Assembly (NCBI GenBank): GCA_947476195.1
Contig: CANJPT010000040.1
Coordinates: 1-35,722, forward strand
Length of the DNA stretch: 35,722 nt
Reading direction: 5' to 3'
Origin: Lewinellaceae bacterium
Lineage (GTDB): Bacteria > Bacteroidota > Bacteroidia > Chitinophagales > Saprospiraceae
The notes under the pieces were generated by a model. The model saw only the letters and a program-made list of their open reading frames with translations. It had not been told where the DNA came from and searched no databases. The translations under genes and the position numbers were made by a program. Below are positions 16,348 through 25,061 of the stretch, in pieces (within the stretch, counting starts at the first letter, position 1; every line of letters begins with the position of its first letter).

Positions 16348-16415
16348 GTTGATTTGCTTACTTGAGTATGGTACTCACAAATCAACAAATCATCTGTTCA
16401 ACAAATCAATAAAGA
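16348..16415 (+). repeat. 8-bp repeat and stem-loop between rpmJ and rpsM
   Basis: GTTGATTTG at 16348-16356 is the exact complement of CAAATCAAC at 16378-16386, enclosing a second small stem GAGTA (16364-16368) with TACTC (16372-16376). The right arm opens an 8-bp period array (units from 16376, 16384, 16392, 16400 and 16408, consensus AACAAATC) ending 3 nt before the rpsM ATG at 16419. Confidence 0.7.
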
Positions 16416-16418
16416 AAT

Positions 16419-16796
16419 ATGGCACGTATTGCAGGTGTGGATTTGCCCCGCCACAAAAGAGGAATTATTAGCCTCACCTATATCTACGGCATTGGGCCGT
16501 CTTCTGCTAAAGCTATTCTTGAAAAGGCTGGCATCAGTGAAGACACCAAGACTGATCAGTGGACCGACGAGAATATCAAGGCCATTTCCAGATTACTCGC
16601 AGATGAGTATAAGACGGAAGGTCAACTTCGTTCGGAGGTGCAGATGAATATCAAGCGTCTTATGGACATTGGATGTTATAGAGGCCTGCGTCACCGTAAG
16701 GGACTTCCCCTTCGTGGCCAGCGCACACGGACAAACGCACGTACCCGTAAGGGCAAACGTAAGACGGTTGCCGGAAAGAAGAAAGTTACAAAGTAA
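16419..16796 (+). CDS. rpsM: 30S ribosomal protein S13 (uS13)
   Basis: 125 residues, normal length. S13 forms bridges between the subunits and contacts the P-site tRNA. It begins [26 protein letters not shown], has the helix-turn region ILEKAGI and the C-terminal block [31 protein letters not shown] with a basic end. It opens the alpha-operon part of the cluster. Confidence 0.98.
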   Translation: MARIAGVDLPRHKRGIISLTYIYGIGPSSAKAILEKAGISEDTKTDQWTDENIKAISRLLADEYKTEGQLRSEVQMNIKRLMDIGCYRGLRHRKGLPLRGQRTRTNARTRKGKRKTVAGKKKVTK

Positions 16797-16797
16797 A

Positions 16798-16882
16798 AAT
16801 GTGGCCAATGTGGTTAATGTGTACTATTCAAGCACATTCGCTACAGTCATCACATTGACAGCATTATAAAATTGACCACATT
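16798..16882 (+). promoter_or_regulatory. Stem-loop of the shared AATGTGGTYAAT family before rpsK
   Basis: Three 9-bp units beginning AATGTG lie at 16798, 16807 and 16816, directly after the rpsM stop (16794-16796). The 12-mer AATGTGGTTAAT at 16807-16818 pairs with ATTGACCACATT at 16871-16882. The right side also keeps a 9-bp register (from 16852). The second arm ends 8 nt before the rpsK ATG. Confidence 0.7.
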
Positions 16883-16890
16883 TTCATACA

Positions 16891-17283
16891 ATGGCAAAAG
16901 GAGCAGCAAAAAAGGTTGTTAAGCGTAAAGTAAAGATCACCCCTGAGGGTATGGTTTTTATTCGTGCGAGCTTTAATAACATCATCATTTCCATCACCAA
17001 TAAGCAAGGTGAAGTGGTATCCTGGGCATCAGCTGGTAAAGCGGGATTCCGTGGCTCAAAAAAGAACACACCGTACGCAGCTCAGGTGGCTGCCAGCGAT
17101 GCGGCTAAGACAGCTCATGAAGCAGGTATTCGATCCGCTGAAGTGTTTGTGAAAGGACCTGGTTCTGGTCGTGAGTCTGCTATCCGTGCCATAGACCAAT
17201 CAGGCATTAAAGTGCTCGTTATCAACGATGTAACTCCACTGCCGCACAATGGTTGCCGCCCTCCAAAGCGTCGCCGCGTATAA
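16891..17283 (+). CDS. rpsK: 30S ribosomal protein S11 (uS11)
   Basis: 130 residues, normal length. S11 lies on the platform near the E-site mRNA. Signatures are [50 protein letters not shown] and the end [17 protein letters not shown] with [16 protein letters not shown]. Both flanking spacers carry stem-loops of the same repeat family. Confidence 0.98.
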   Translation: MAKGAAKKVVKRKVKITPEGMVFIRASFNNIIISITNKQGEVVSWASAGKAGFRGSKKNTPYAAQVAASDAAKTAHEAGIRSAEVFVKGPGSGRESAIRAIDQSGIKVLVINDVTPLPHNGCRPPKRRRV

Positions 17284-17293
17284 ATTAATGAGA

Positions 17294-17356
17294 TCAATGT
17301 GACCAATGTGTCACATTGGGCCCCATTGACCACATTTTAAATAATTGACCACATTC
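17294..17356 (+). promoter_or_regulatory. Stem-loop of the shared AATGTGGTYAAT family before rpsD
   Basis: AATGTGACCAAT at 17296-17307, 12 nt after the rpsK stop, is complementary apart from two positions to ATTGACCACATT, which occurs twice (17325-17336 and 17344-17355). CCAATGTG at 17303-17310 also pairs perfectly with CACATTGG at 17312-17319 in a tight hairpin. The last arm ends 8 nt before the rpsD ATG. Confidence 0.7.
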
Positions 17357-17363
17357 CAATAGC

Positions 17364-17978
17364 ATGGCTCGTTATACTGGACCTACCACGAAGAAAGCCC
17401 GCTCGTTCGGCGAACCAATTTTCGGCTTTGACAAAGCGTTCGAACGTCGCAAATACGGACCAGGCCAACATGGCCTGACGCGCAAAAAAAAGCAACCGTC
17501 GAACTATGCCGGACAGCTGAAAGAAAAGCAAAAAGCTAAGTACACTTATGGAGTATTGGAGCGTCAGTTCCGTAAGACCTTCGTAAGTGCTACCCGCCGC
17601 CACGGTGTTACTGGTGAGATTTTGCTTCAGCTTTTAGAAGCACGTTTGGACAATACTGTATACCGTCTGGGTATTTCTCCTACCCGTCGAGGTGCACGTC
17701 AACTCGTTGGCCACCGTCACGTTACGGTGAATGGTAAGGTTTTGAATATTCCATCGTATTCCTGCAAGCCGGGTGATATTATTGCTGTACGCGGCAAGTC
17801 TAAAGGTTTGGAGATTGTTACGACGCATGTTGGAGCTAAAACAAATAATATTCGTCAGTTCGGCTGGCTAGAATGGAACGTTGACAAAATGCAGGGAGTT
17901 TTCCTTGCATACCCGCAACGTGACCAGATTCCTGAAAATATTAACGAACAGTTGATTGTCGAGTTGTACTCGAAATAA
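17364..17978 (+). CDS. rpsD: 30S ribosomal protein S4 (uS4)
   Basis: 204 residues, normal length. S4 is a primary 16S-binding assembly protein and a translational repressor of the alpha operon in E. coli. Signatures are [31 protein letters not shown] (about 29), [19 protein letters not shown], then the S4 domain [31 protein letters not shown]-like block (about 96-127). No N-terminal Cys cluster is present, so this is the zinc-free form. A strong hairpin follows 19 nt after the stop. Confidence 0.98.
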   Translation: MARYTGPTTKKARSFGEPIFGFDKAFERRKYGPGQHGLTRKKKQPSNYAGQLKEKQKAKYTYGVLERQFRKTFVSATRRHGVTGEILLQLLEARLDNTVYRLGISPTRRGARQLVGHRHVTVNGKVLNIPSYSCKPGDIIAVRGKSKGLEIVTTHVGAKTNNIRQFGWLEWNVDKMQGVFLAYPQRDQIPENINEQLIVELYSK

Positions 17979-17997
17979 CGCATAGCAACTACGGAAC

Positions 17998-18026
17998 GGT
18001 TGGCGCTCTTTCTGAGAGTGCCAACC
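17998..18026 (+). terminator. Strong hairpin between rpsD and rpoA (attenuator-like)
   Basis: GGTTGGCGCTCT at 17998-18009 pairs with AGAGTGCCAACC at 18015-18026 (11 of 12 positions plus one mismatch) around a 5-nt loop, followed by ATTTTC. The T run is short, so partial termination or an RNA-processing site is more likely than full termination. rpoA starts 95 nt later. Confidence 0.5.
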
Positions 18027-18120
18027 ATTTTCGCATATCAAGCCATCTGCTTGTCCCGGACCATACGCCCTCGAAAACAAATTTGTTCTTCCCACCCAAC
18101 ATTCTCGGAGCATCCCACAT

Positions 18121-19119
18121 ATGAGTATTCTCAATTTCCAGAAGCCTGACAAAATCCTGTTGCAAAAAGCAACCGAATTTGAAGGCACTTTCGAGTTTAA
18201 ACCTTTGGAGCCGGGTTTCGGCCAAACGGTAGGTAACTCGCTTCGCCGCGTTCTTCTCTCCTCTCTCGAAGGATACGCCATCAACGCTGTACGTATTGGC
18301 GGGGTTGACCACGAGTTTGCGACGATAAAGGGAGTGGTTGAAGACGTGGTGGACATTGTACTTAACTTCAAGCAAGTCCGCATCAAACCTGTGGTGCAGG
18401 ATGATAAAAATACACAGGAGAAAATTTACCTGACCATCAGTGGAAAGGAAGAATTTCGCGCTAGTGACATTGAGGACTTTACCAATGTGTTCAAGATCAT
18501 GAATCCTGACCTCCTGCTTTGTCGCATGGAGCCATCAGTGACACTTGAACTTGAGCTTACTATCAGTAAAGGTCGTGGATACCAGCCAGCAGAAGATGGG
18601 GCCCCTAAAGACGCAGCTATTGGAGTTATTCCAATTGATGCTATTTATACTCCTATCAAAAATGTGGCATATCGGGTAGAAAGCACCCGTGTTGGTCAGC
18701 GCACGGACTACGAAAAACTTACGATAGACATTAAAACGGACGGTACGATTCATCCGGAAGATGCTATTCGTGAAGCAAGTCGTATACTCATTCAGCACTT
18801 GATGCTCATTACAGATGAGAACATCACGTTCGATACACCAACCAACCGCGAGGAAAGTGTTGTGGATGAGCATATCCTTCACATGCGCAAGCTACTGAAA
18901 ACTTCGCTTGAGGATCTTGACCTCAGTGTTCGTGCCTATAACTGCCTCAAAGCTGCTAAGATCAATACATTGGCTGAATTGGTGCGGTACGATACGCATG
19001 AACTGCTCAAATTCCGCAACTTCGGTAAAAAGTCGTTGGTAGAGATTGAAGAGCTTTTGCAAGACAAAAATCTGACCTTCGGCATGGATTTGGCGAAGTA
19101 TAAGTTGGACGAAGAATAA
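18121..19119 (+). CDS. rpoA: DNA-directed RNA polymerase subunit alpha
   Basis: 332 residues, full length. The alpha dimer scaffolds RNA polymerase assembly; its C-terminal domain binds DNA and activators. The N-terminal domain shows FEFKPLEPGFGQTVGNSLRR (about 22-41) and LLSSLEGYAINAVRIGGVDHEF. The C-terminal domain shows LDLSVRAYNCLKAAKINTLAEL (about 265) and LLKFRNFGKKSLVEIEELL, the helix-hairpin-helix pair. It has a 142-nt upstream gap containing a strong hairpin, so its level could be set apart from that of rpsD. Confidence 0.98.
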   Translation: MSILNFQKPDKILLQKATEFEGTFEFKPLEPGFGQTVGNSLRRVLLSSLEGYAINAVRIGGVDHEFATIKGVVEDVVDIVLNFKQVRIKPVVQDDKNTQEKIYLTISGKEEFRASDIEDFTNVFKIMNPDLLLCRMEPSVTLELELTISKGRGYQPAEDGAPKDAAIGVIPIDAIYTPIKNVAYRVESTRVGQRTDYEKLTIDIKTDGTIHPEDAIREASRILIQHLMLITDENITFDTPTNREESVVDEHILHMRKLLKTSLEDLDLSVRAYNCLKAAKINTLAELVRYDTHELLKFRNFGKKSLVEIEELLQDKNLTFGMDLAKYKLDEE

Positions 19120-19202
19120 ATATTTTTTAACAAAGCGCGATAATTGTTGAGCGTCCGAAAGGGACCGCCCCAATGTCGCCACCTAAAAAAGGTACTTTTA
19201 CA

Positions 19203-19871
19203 ATGAGACACGGAGATAAAATTAACAATCTCGGGCGCACAGAATCACACCGCCGCGCCCTGCTTGCCAACTTGGCTATCGCCTTGATCGAGCACAAACG
19301 TATCACCACTACACTTGCTAAGGCAAAAGCGCTTCGTCGATACGCTGAGCCACTTATTACCAAAGCAAAAGACAATTCAACACACTCCCGTCGTATTGTA
19401 TTTGGTTATTTGCAAAACAAGGAGGCGCTCAAAGAACTCTTTGGTTCTGTAGCTGAGAAAGTAGGCGAGCGTCCAGGAGGTTACCTACGTATCATCAAGC
19501 TGGGCTTCCGTCGTGGTGATGGTGCAGAAACGGCCATGATTGAGTTCGTTGACTTCAACGAAACGTACAACCCGAATGCAGGTAAAGTTCGCCAAGCGAA
19601 GAAAACGCGTCGTGGTGGTAGCAGGAAAGCCGCTGAAGTAGTTACTACTACCTCTGTTGTAGACACTATGGAAGAAGAGGCGCCAGTAGTTATGGAGGAA
19701 GCAGTTGTTGAACCACAAGTAGCGGAAGCAGTTGAGGAGGTGGTTGCAGCCCCTGTTGCTGAAGTTGCAGCAGAAGTTATTGAAACACCTGTTGCAGCAG
19801 TTGAAGAAGTCGCTGAGGCGCCAGCTACTGAAGAATCTACAGAAGAAAAGAAAGACGAAGAGCAGGCATAA
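19203..19871 (+). CDS. rplQ: 50S ribosomal protein L17 (bL17) with acidic tail
   Basis: 222 residues from ATG 19203 ([20 protein letters not shown]), the conserved L17 N-terminus; an in-frame ATG at 19173 would add ten residues and is not preferred. L17 sits near the tunnel exit of the large subunit. The core (1-145) holds [32 protein letters not shown]-type sequence, [26 protein letters not shown] and a basic [13 protein letters not shown]. From about residue 150 an acidic Val/Glu/Ala-rich tail of some 70 residues follows ([20 protein letters not shown] and similar). Typical L17 is about 120-160 residues. The last gene of the operon. Confidence 0.95.
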   Translation: MRHGDKINNLGRTESHRRALLANLAIALIEHKRITTTLAKAKALRRYAEPLITKAKDNSTHSRRIVFGYLQNKEALKELFGSVAEKVGERPGGYLRIIKLGFRRGDGAETAMIEFVDFNETYNPNAGKVRQAKKTRRGGSRKAAEVVTTTSVVDTMEEEAPVVMEEAVVEPQVAEAVEEVVAAPVAEVAAEVIETPVAAVEEVAEAPATEESTEEKKDEEQA

Positions 19872-19894
19872 AGTTTGTTGGCTTTAGAATATAC

Positions 19895-19931
19895 AAGAGG
19901 CGACACCCTAACCAGGTGCCGCCTCTTTTTT
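19895..19931 (+). terminator. Rho-independent terminator of the ribosomal superoperon
   Basis: GAGGCGACACC (19897-19907) pairs with GGTGCCGCCTC (19915-19925) with one mismatch, followed by seven T. It lies 24 nt after rplQ. A related hairpin with the same right arm is at 24960-24997. Confidence 0.85.
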
Positions 19932-20138
19932 GTATTCCTGTCCAAATGCCGATCTTGTTAATTTTACAATTTATCCTTTGCTTTGATGAATGCTTGAAAT
20001 TATCAGGTTAGGTTTGCCATGCTCAACGGCTCAGGGCCCGAGCCGCAAAGCACAACGTTTTCCTTTCATTTTTACCTTCAAAAACGATTTTACCATGAAA
20101 CGATCCTTCCAAAACGTGGCACGATGCTTGTCACACAC

Positions 20139-20229
20139 CATACTACTGGACATTTTTGTTTTGTCCCCAGACCTATAAGGTTTTTGAAAACCTTATAGGT
20201 CTAGATTTTAGAAAATGTCTAGTAGTCTG
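20139..20229. mobile_element. 91-bp MITE-like palindromic element
   Basis: The ends are 18-bp inverted repeats: CATACTACTGGACATTTT (20139-20156) against the complement of 20212-20229, 16 of 18 matching. The core is a 16-bp-arm palindrome (20169-20184 with 20187-20202). GTCACACAC flanks it at 20130-20138 and 20230-20238, consistent with a 9-bp target duplication, though the CA-rich site weakens this. It is too small to code for a transposase. Confidence 0.65.
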
Positions 20230-20231
20230 GT

Positions 20232-20250
20232 CACACACACACACACACAC
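20232..20250 (+). repeat. CA dinucleotide tract
   Basis: A 19-nt run of alternating C and A inside the broken signal-peptide region of the exported protein. Gain or loss of a CA unit would change the reading frame between the start ATG and the hydrophobic core. Dinucleotide tracts of this length are known to slip in other bacteria. Confidence 0.85.
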
Positions 20251-21695
20251 TTGCGATAGCCATGTTGATGCTTTTGCAGAGTGTGGTGGGGAATGCGCAG
20301 AACCCTGGCGACTTCCAAATATTAGCTCCGATTTATGACCCTGGTACGGGAATAACTCGTTGCACCATCAAATGGGTTAACAACACATTGGTACCCCAAA
20401 TTCGTGGTCTATATTTAGAGACTAACTTTAGTGGAAACCAGGTTTGTCTTAACAATTCGACAGCAGCAGTACCTTCTGTAATACATCCCGGCTTTGACGT
20501 TACCCCCTACAATCGGTTATTCGGAAACGGCCAATTAATCATCTCAAGAGGTGGCCTTCCAAGTTCCGTACTCTTTTCCCTTCCTACTCCAAGACCATAC
20601 ACTGCCCCACCCAATACCTCTTTCCTGGTACTCAACTTCAGGGCATTGCCGTCTTCAACTTGTACCGTTACCATATCTGGCTGGGTACGGTTTGAAACAG
20701 GCTCAATTGTTCCTTTTCAAACACAATCTCTCTCATTCAGCTTGTCTGCAGGTGCCCGGATTGCAGGTGATTAGTGACACCGCTTGGGAATTACGCAAGT
20801 ACTATATCGACAACTGCTACGATTTCTAATATCGCAGCACCGTTTTGGGGCATAAAGCGGGGCGATGTTGACGGCGACTGTCAGGACTGTGGCCCGTTTT
20901 TTGCCCCGGGAGATGGAGGCGAACGAGCAAAGCCATTAACTCAAAAAGTTTTTATTACTGACCTGAACTTAGTGGAGGGTCAGGAAGCGTATATTCCTGT
21001 CCGGGCATCTGCATTAAACCAAATCCGGCACTTCGGTATAGAATTGTTGTTTGACCCTAAGCAATTGGAGGTGCTTTCTGTTGAGAATGGATATCTCGGA
21101 GAAGAGTTTGTTTACTCCGATTTTGCCACAGACCAAAATGGCACGGCGGTGCGTTTTTCTTGGTTTACGTTAGAGCCAAAAGGGGTTGATTTGCCGGAAA
21201 ACGAGGTGCTTTATCATGTGAAAATCCGCGCCAAGAAGGATATTAAATCACTCAAACAGGCTATTTGGCAAAATCTGGAGCATAAGGCGAACTGGCTTTA
21301 TGCAGATGGAAGGGATGAGAAGATGGTGTTTGACGCCCGGGTATTGACTTCAAACACGACCACTTTTTCGGCAACATTGGTAGGGGGCAGCTCAGTAGGA
21401 ACTTCATCAAGTGTAGATATCATGCTCCCGTCTTCTGCTTTCGTAGATATTAAGTTGATTGATGGTAAAGGCCAGGTCGTCAAGAGTATGGGCCAATTCC
21501 TTTCGGAGGGCCTTAGCAATATTCCAATAGCTGATTTGCCTCCCTCTTCCAGTGTTTACACGCTAAGCATCCAATCTTCGCATGGTGTACGAACACTGCG
21601 GTTCGTGAAAATCTGATTGAGCAAACCTTTACAGGGAACATGGCATACCACCCATGTTCCCTGCTTTGTATTTAAAATCAAACACCACCTATCCC

Positions 21696-24600
21696 ATGCA
21701 AAAGCACCTTCGCATACTGATTCTTTATTTCGCCCTTATGGGGATTTCCTTGCACTCCCAGTCCATTTATTATGTGCGACCAAATAACTACTTCGTGGAC
21801 GACAACAAGTTTTACTTTGGGGTATTGGATATCTCGACATGCCAAGACTCTACCATCTTTTTGATAAATAACACTAGCAATATCGCTGGAATCTATGATT
21901 TAGCCGTTTGCCCGGACGGTACTTTTTATGTTGTATGTGGCAACGAGACTTTCCCCTATGATATGGTTGGGCGGATTAATTTTCAGGACAGCTCTATTGT
22001 TCCCATAGGCAATGTGTTGCTTGGAACCTCCTTGACTTGCGATGCGAATGGGGTACTTTGGGGAGGAGACTCTGACCTATACTCGTACGACCCTTCTTTT
22101 GGAACCTATGTCAATTATGGTAATATAGGCTATGGATTAGCGGGCGATCTCACTTTTCGAGATGGAAAACTATATGGCACAACCTACAACAATGACTTCA
22201 TCGAGATTGACGTCTATAACCTTCCAGTTGCCAATATTACATACCATTACCCAGTAAATGAGTTTACTTATGGAGTAGTAAGTGTAGTAAATTCCTGTGA
22301 CTCGACCACAACCTACATCAGTGTTACAAATTCTCTTTCGTTCCCTCCACCAAATACCATCAACCAGATATATGCAATAGATCCAGTATTACAGACCACT
22401 ACATTTGTTTGTGATATGGCTCATGGTATTTGGGGCACCGCTACCCTTTCCGAGCACCTCGCATCTGATTGCACCATCCGCTTAAACCTCGACCCCGACA
22501 CCTCCTCCAACGCTCCGCCCACCGATTGGCAAAGCCTTCCGCTCTGCTTGCCCGGCTTGCTTGCTGTGGCAGACTTTGATGCCACGTACTACTCTGGCTA
22601 CCATACCGACTCCATCCGATTGCGGCTGCTCATGCTAGCGCCAGACGCCCCGCTCGAATACCTCACGGCAACGCCGTCAGGCGCGGTCGGTGTGAACGGG
22701 CAAGGCACGGGCTTGCTCACGCTGGCCGCCGCCTTTGGAACAACCGTTGCGGCAGCAAACACCGACTACCAAGCTGCCCTACGAACCGCCCTGTGGCACA
22801 ACGATGCCATGCCGCCCACGCCCGGCCAGCGCACCGTGGAGATCATCGCTTTTGCATCCGGCGGGCGCACTGATACTGCTTATGCCTACTTGCCCGTGCC
22901 AATACTGCTCTCCGCTGGGCAAGACACGGCATTTTCTATTTGTGCCGATGCCCAGCCTTTTTCCTTGCTCGCGGCGGGAAGCGCGGCTGGCGGCTCGTGG
23001 TCGCCCCTGCTCGCGGGCGGTGTGTTTTTCCCACAGGTTGATTTGCCCGGCACATTTTCTTATACCATCGGCAATGGCCTCTGTCCAGCTGATACGGCCT
23101 TGGTGACGGTGGCAGTTTTGCCCTTGCCAGTATTCTCGCTGGGCCAGGACGCAGCAGTTTGCGCCGACCAACTGCCGCTCTCGCTTGCCGCGCCCGGCAT
23201 CGCACTGTGGCAGGACAGCAGCAATGCCGCCACATTCTCCGCCGCCCAGCCCGGCCTCTACTGGTCCGAGTTCACAGGTGCGAACGGCTGCCGGTTCCGC
23301 GACAGCCTCAGCATTTCGCTCAGACCTTCCACCCAAACCCAATCCTCTGCCCAGCATTGCCAGGGCCAGCCTTACGTTTGGAACGGACAGACATTCAGCT
23401 CCGACACCACGGTGTGCACCACATTTGCCGGGCTGAATGGCTGTGACTCTACGCACTGCCTTACGCTCACGTTTTTCTACCCCGCGCTCACGCTTGATAC
23501 GAGTATTTGTAGCGGCCAATCGCTCGCGTGGCTTGGCCAAAACTATGCCGCACCGGGCATTTTTGCCGACACGGTGCTGCTCGGCGGATGCCTCACCGCC
23601 ACGCTCTTGGATTTGGAACTGAGACCGCCAGACACGGTATTGCAGATTGTCAGCATCTGCAATGGGGAGGATTATACAGTGGGTGGGCAGATTTTTTCGG
23701 CCACAGGCCAATACATGGTTGCGCTCCAAAACCCATTTGAATGCGACACGATGTTGAGGCTTAACCTCGTGGTGCGCCCAGCCGCCCAATCTGCGCAATC
23801 GGTTTCCATCTGCCCCGGCAGAGCTTATGTATTCAACGGCAATACGCTCACGATGCCAGGTATTTATACCGCCATAGGTCAAACGACCCAAGGCTGCGAC
23901 AGCACCGTGACGCTGACGCTCGGCCTTTTGACCGCACCAATGCCTCAAATTGAGGGCGACACCTCGTTTTGCAATGGCGGTTCGGCAACGCTTTCGGCTG
24001 GGGCATTTGCCGCCTATGCATGGTCTGGCGGGGAAAAAGCATCTACAATAGGCATCACGGCTTCGGGTGTTTATACAGTGACAGTGACCGGATTCAACGA
24101 CTTCACGGCCACGGCAGCGGCTTCCCCCGATCACAGCCGACATTCTTTCGGGAAACCCTCTGTGCCAGGGTGCAAGCAGCGGTTTTATCGAGTTGACCCA
24201 AATTGAGGGCGGCATTGAGCCGATCTTGTTCGTGCTGAATAATGGCCCCCCGAGTGGACTTTCCATTTTCGAGAACCTCCCGGCGGGAGAATGGGAAGTG
24301 ACGGTAATAGATGCGGAGGGCTGCCCAGCTTCGTTTGTCGTGATCCTGGATGCCCCACCTGTGTTGGCGGTGGAACTAGGTCCGTCGCCAGAATTGGGTG
24401 TTGGCGATACCTACGCCATCCCCGTTCAAGTGAACCAGTCAGGCGTGTTCAATTATGTCTGGTCGCCACCCGATGGGTTGGACTGTGTTGTCTGCCCCAA
24501 TCCAGTGGCAACGGCATTTGAGGAGATCACCTATACCTTGCTGCTGACCAATGCCGACGGCTGCGAAGCGTTGGGCACCCTGAGCATTCGCATCAAGGAA

Positions 24601-24903
24601 AGCGAGGGCAGCGTCTATGTGCCCAATATTTTCTCACCCGACGGCGATAGCAAGAACGATTGGCTGACGGTGTTTGGAAACCCAGCCAAGGTACTGGGCG
24701 TGGAGTTGTTTCAAGTTTACGACCGCTGGGGAGAATTGATGTTTGAAACCCAATCGCTGGGATTGAATGATGAACAATCGGGCTGGGACGGTACGCATCG
24801 GGGAAAAAAAGTGTTGCCAGGTGTGTACATTTGGCGAGCAGACATTCGCTTGAACGATGGCTCACTGCTTCAAAAGAAAGGGGAAGTAACGGTGACGCGG
24901 TAA
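21696..24903 (+). pseudogene. Large surface adhesin-like protein with CHU_C (type B T9SS) end, frameshifted
   Basis: Two overlapping frames (to 24206, and from about 24125 to 24903) form one protein of about 1068 residues if one base is removed from the CCCCC run at 24124-24128. Signal peptide: MQKHLRILILYFALMGISLH, from ATG 21696. Residues ~25-245 resemble a propeller-like domain (VCPDGTFYVV, LWGGDSDLYSYD). Four repeats of ~48 residues follow at ~555-745, pattern S-I-C-x-G...W/F-N-G...G-C-D-S-T. The last ~85 residues are the gliding-motility CHU_C domain: NIFSPDGDSKNDWL, YDRWGELMFE, GVYIWRADI. Type B domains direct T9SS export. The break may be a sequencing or assembly error in a homopolymer, so the gene could be intact in the cell. 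DNA is clearly GC-richer from about 22450. Confidence 0.75.
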
Positions 24904-24913
24904 TTGGGATATT

Positions 24914-24950
24914 AGACCTGTCAAGTTTTTAAAACTTGACAGGTCTTGTC
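24914..24950 (+). terminator. Perfect 16-bp palindrome downstream of the CHU_C gene
   Basis: The arms 24914-24929 and 24931-24946 are exact complements (AGACCTGTCAAGTTTT on the left), followed by a T-rich stretch. It could terminate transcription. It is the same type as the core of the 91-bp element at 20169-20202 (AGACCTATAAGGTTTT), so it may be a dispersed palindromic repeat used as a terminator. Confidence 0.65.
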
Positions 24951-24959
24951 TTTATAGAC

Positions 24960-24997
24960 GAGGCAACATCCTACCAGGTGCCGCCTTTTGTTTTTTT
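24960..24997 (+). terminator. Second hairpin terminator, related to the one after rplQ
   Basis: AGGC (24961-24964) and CAACATCC can pair imperfectly with the right arm AGGTGCCGCCT (24976-24986), followed by a long T run. The sequence CCAGGTGCCGCCT is identical to the right arm of the rplQ terminator at 19895-19931. Confidence 0.65.
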
Positions 24998-25061
24998 GAT
25001 TCTATCAATGCTTCTACAAACCCAAACCCCGCCGTACTTTCGTCCAATCTAATTGACCTAT

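Larger units (their letters stand above)
20095..21616 (+). pseudogene. Broken T9SS-exported cohesin-like protein (type A sorting domain)
   Basis: Read as one ancestral gene in three pieces. MKRSFQNVARCLSH from ATG 20095 looks like the basic start of a signal peptide. Its hydrophobic part (LAIAMLMLLQSVVGNAQ, before 20300) lies in another frame after a 91-bp palindromic insertion and a CA repeat. The frame from 20262 then runs to a TAG at 20772-20774. Immediately after, from GTG 20774, the third piece continues (VTPLGNYAST). It holds GDVDGDC (a dockerin-like calcium motif), a cohesin-like domain (about 21000-21290), and a type A sorting domain ending TLRFVKI. Each piece might instead be expressed separately: the TAG and GTG overlap by one base, which could allow re-initiation. 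Sequencing error is possible at the second break only. Confidence 0.65.

Noticed and set aside
19990-20178. A 62-codon ORF before the broken T9SS gene as a separate gene
   Set aside because: Its useful part is the MKRSFQNVARCL start at 20095, best explained as the detached N-terminus of the downstream exported protein.
22779-24266. A 495-codon open frame on the minus strand, antisense to the CHU_C gene
   Set aside because: It is a shadow of the GC-rich plus-strand gene: composition is Arg/Gly/Ala-rich without any family motif, while the plus strand has clear repeats and an export domain.
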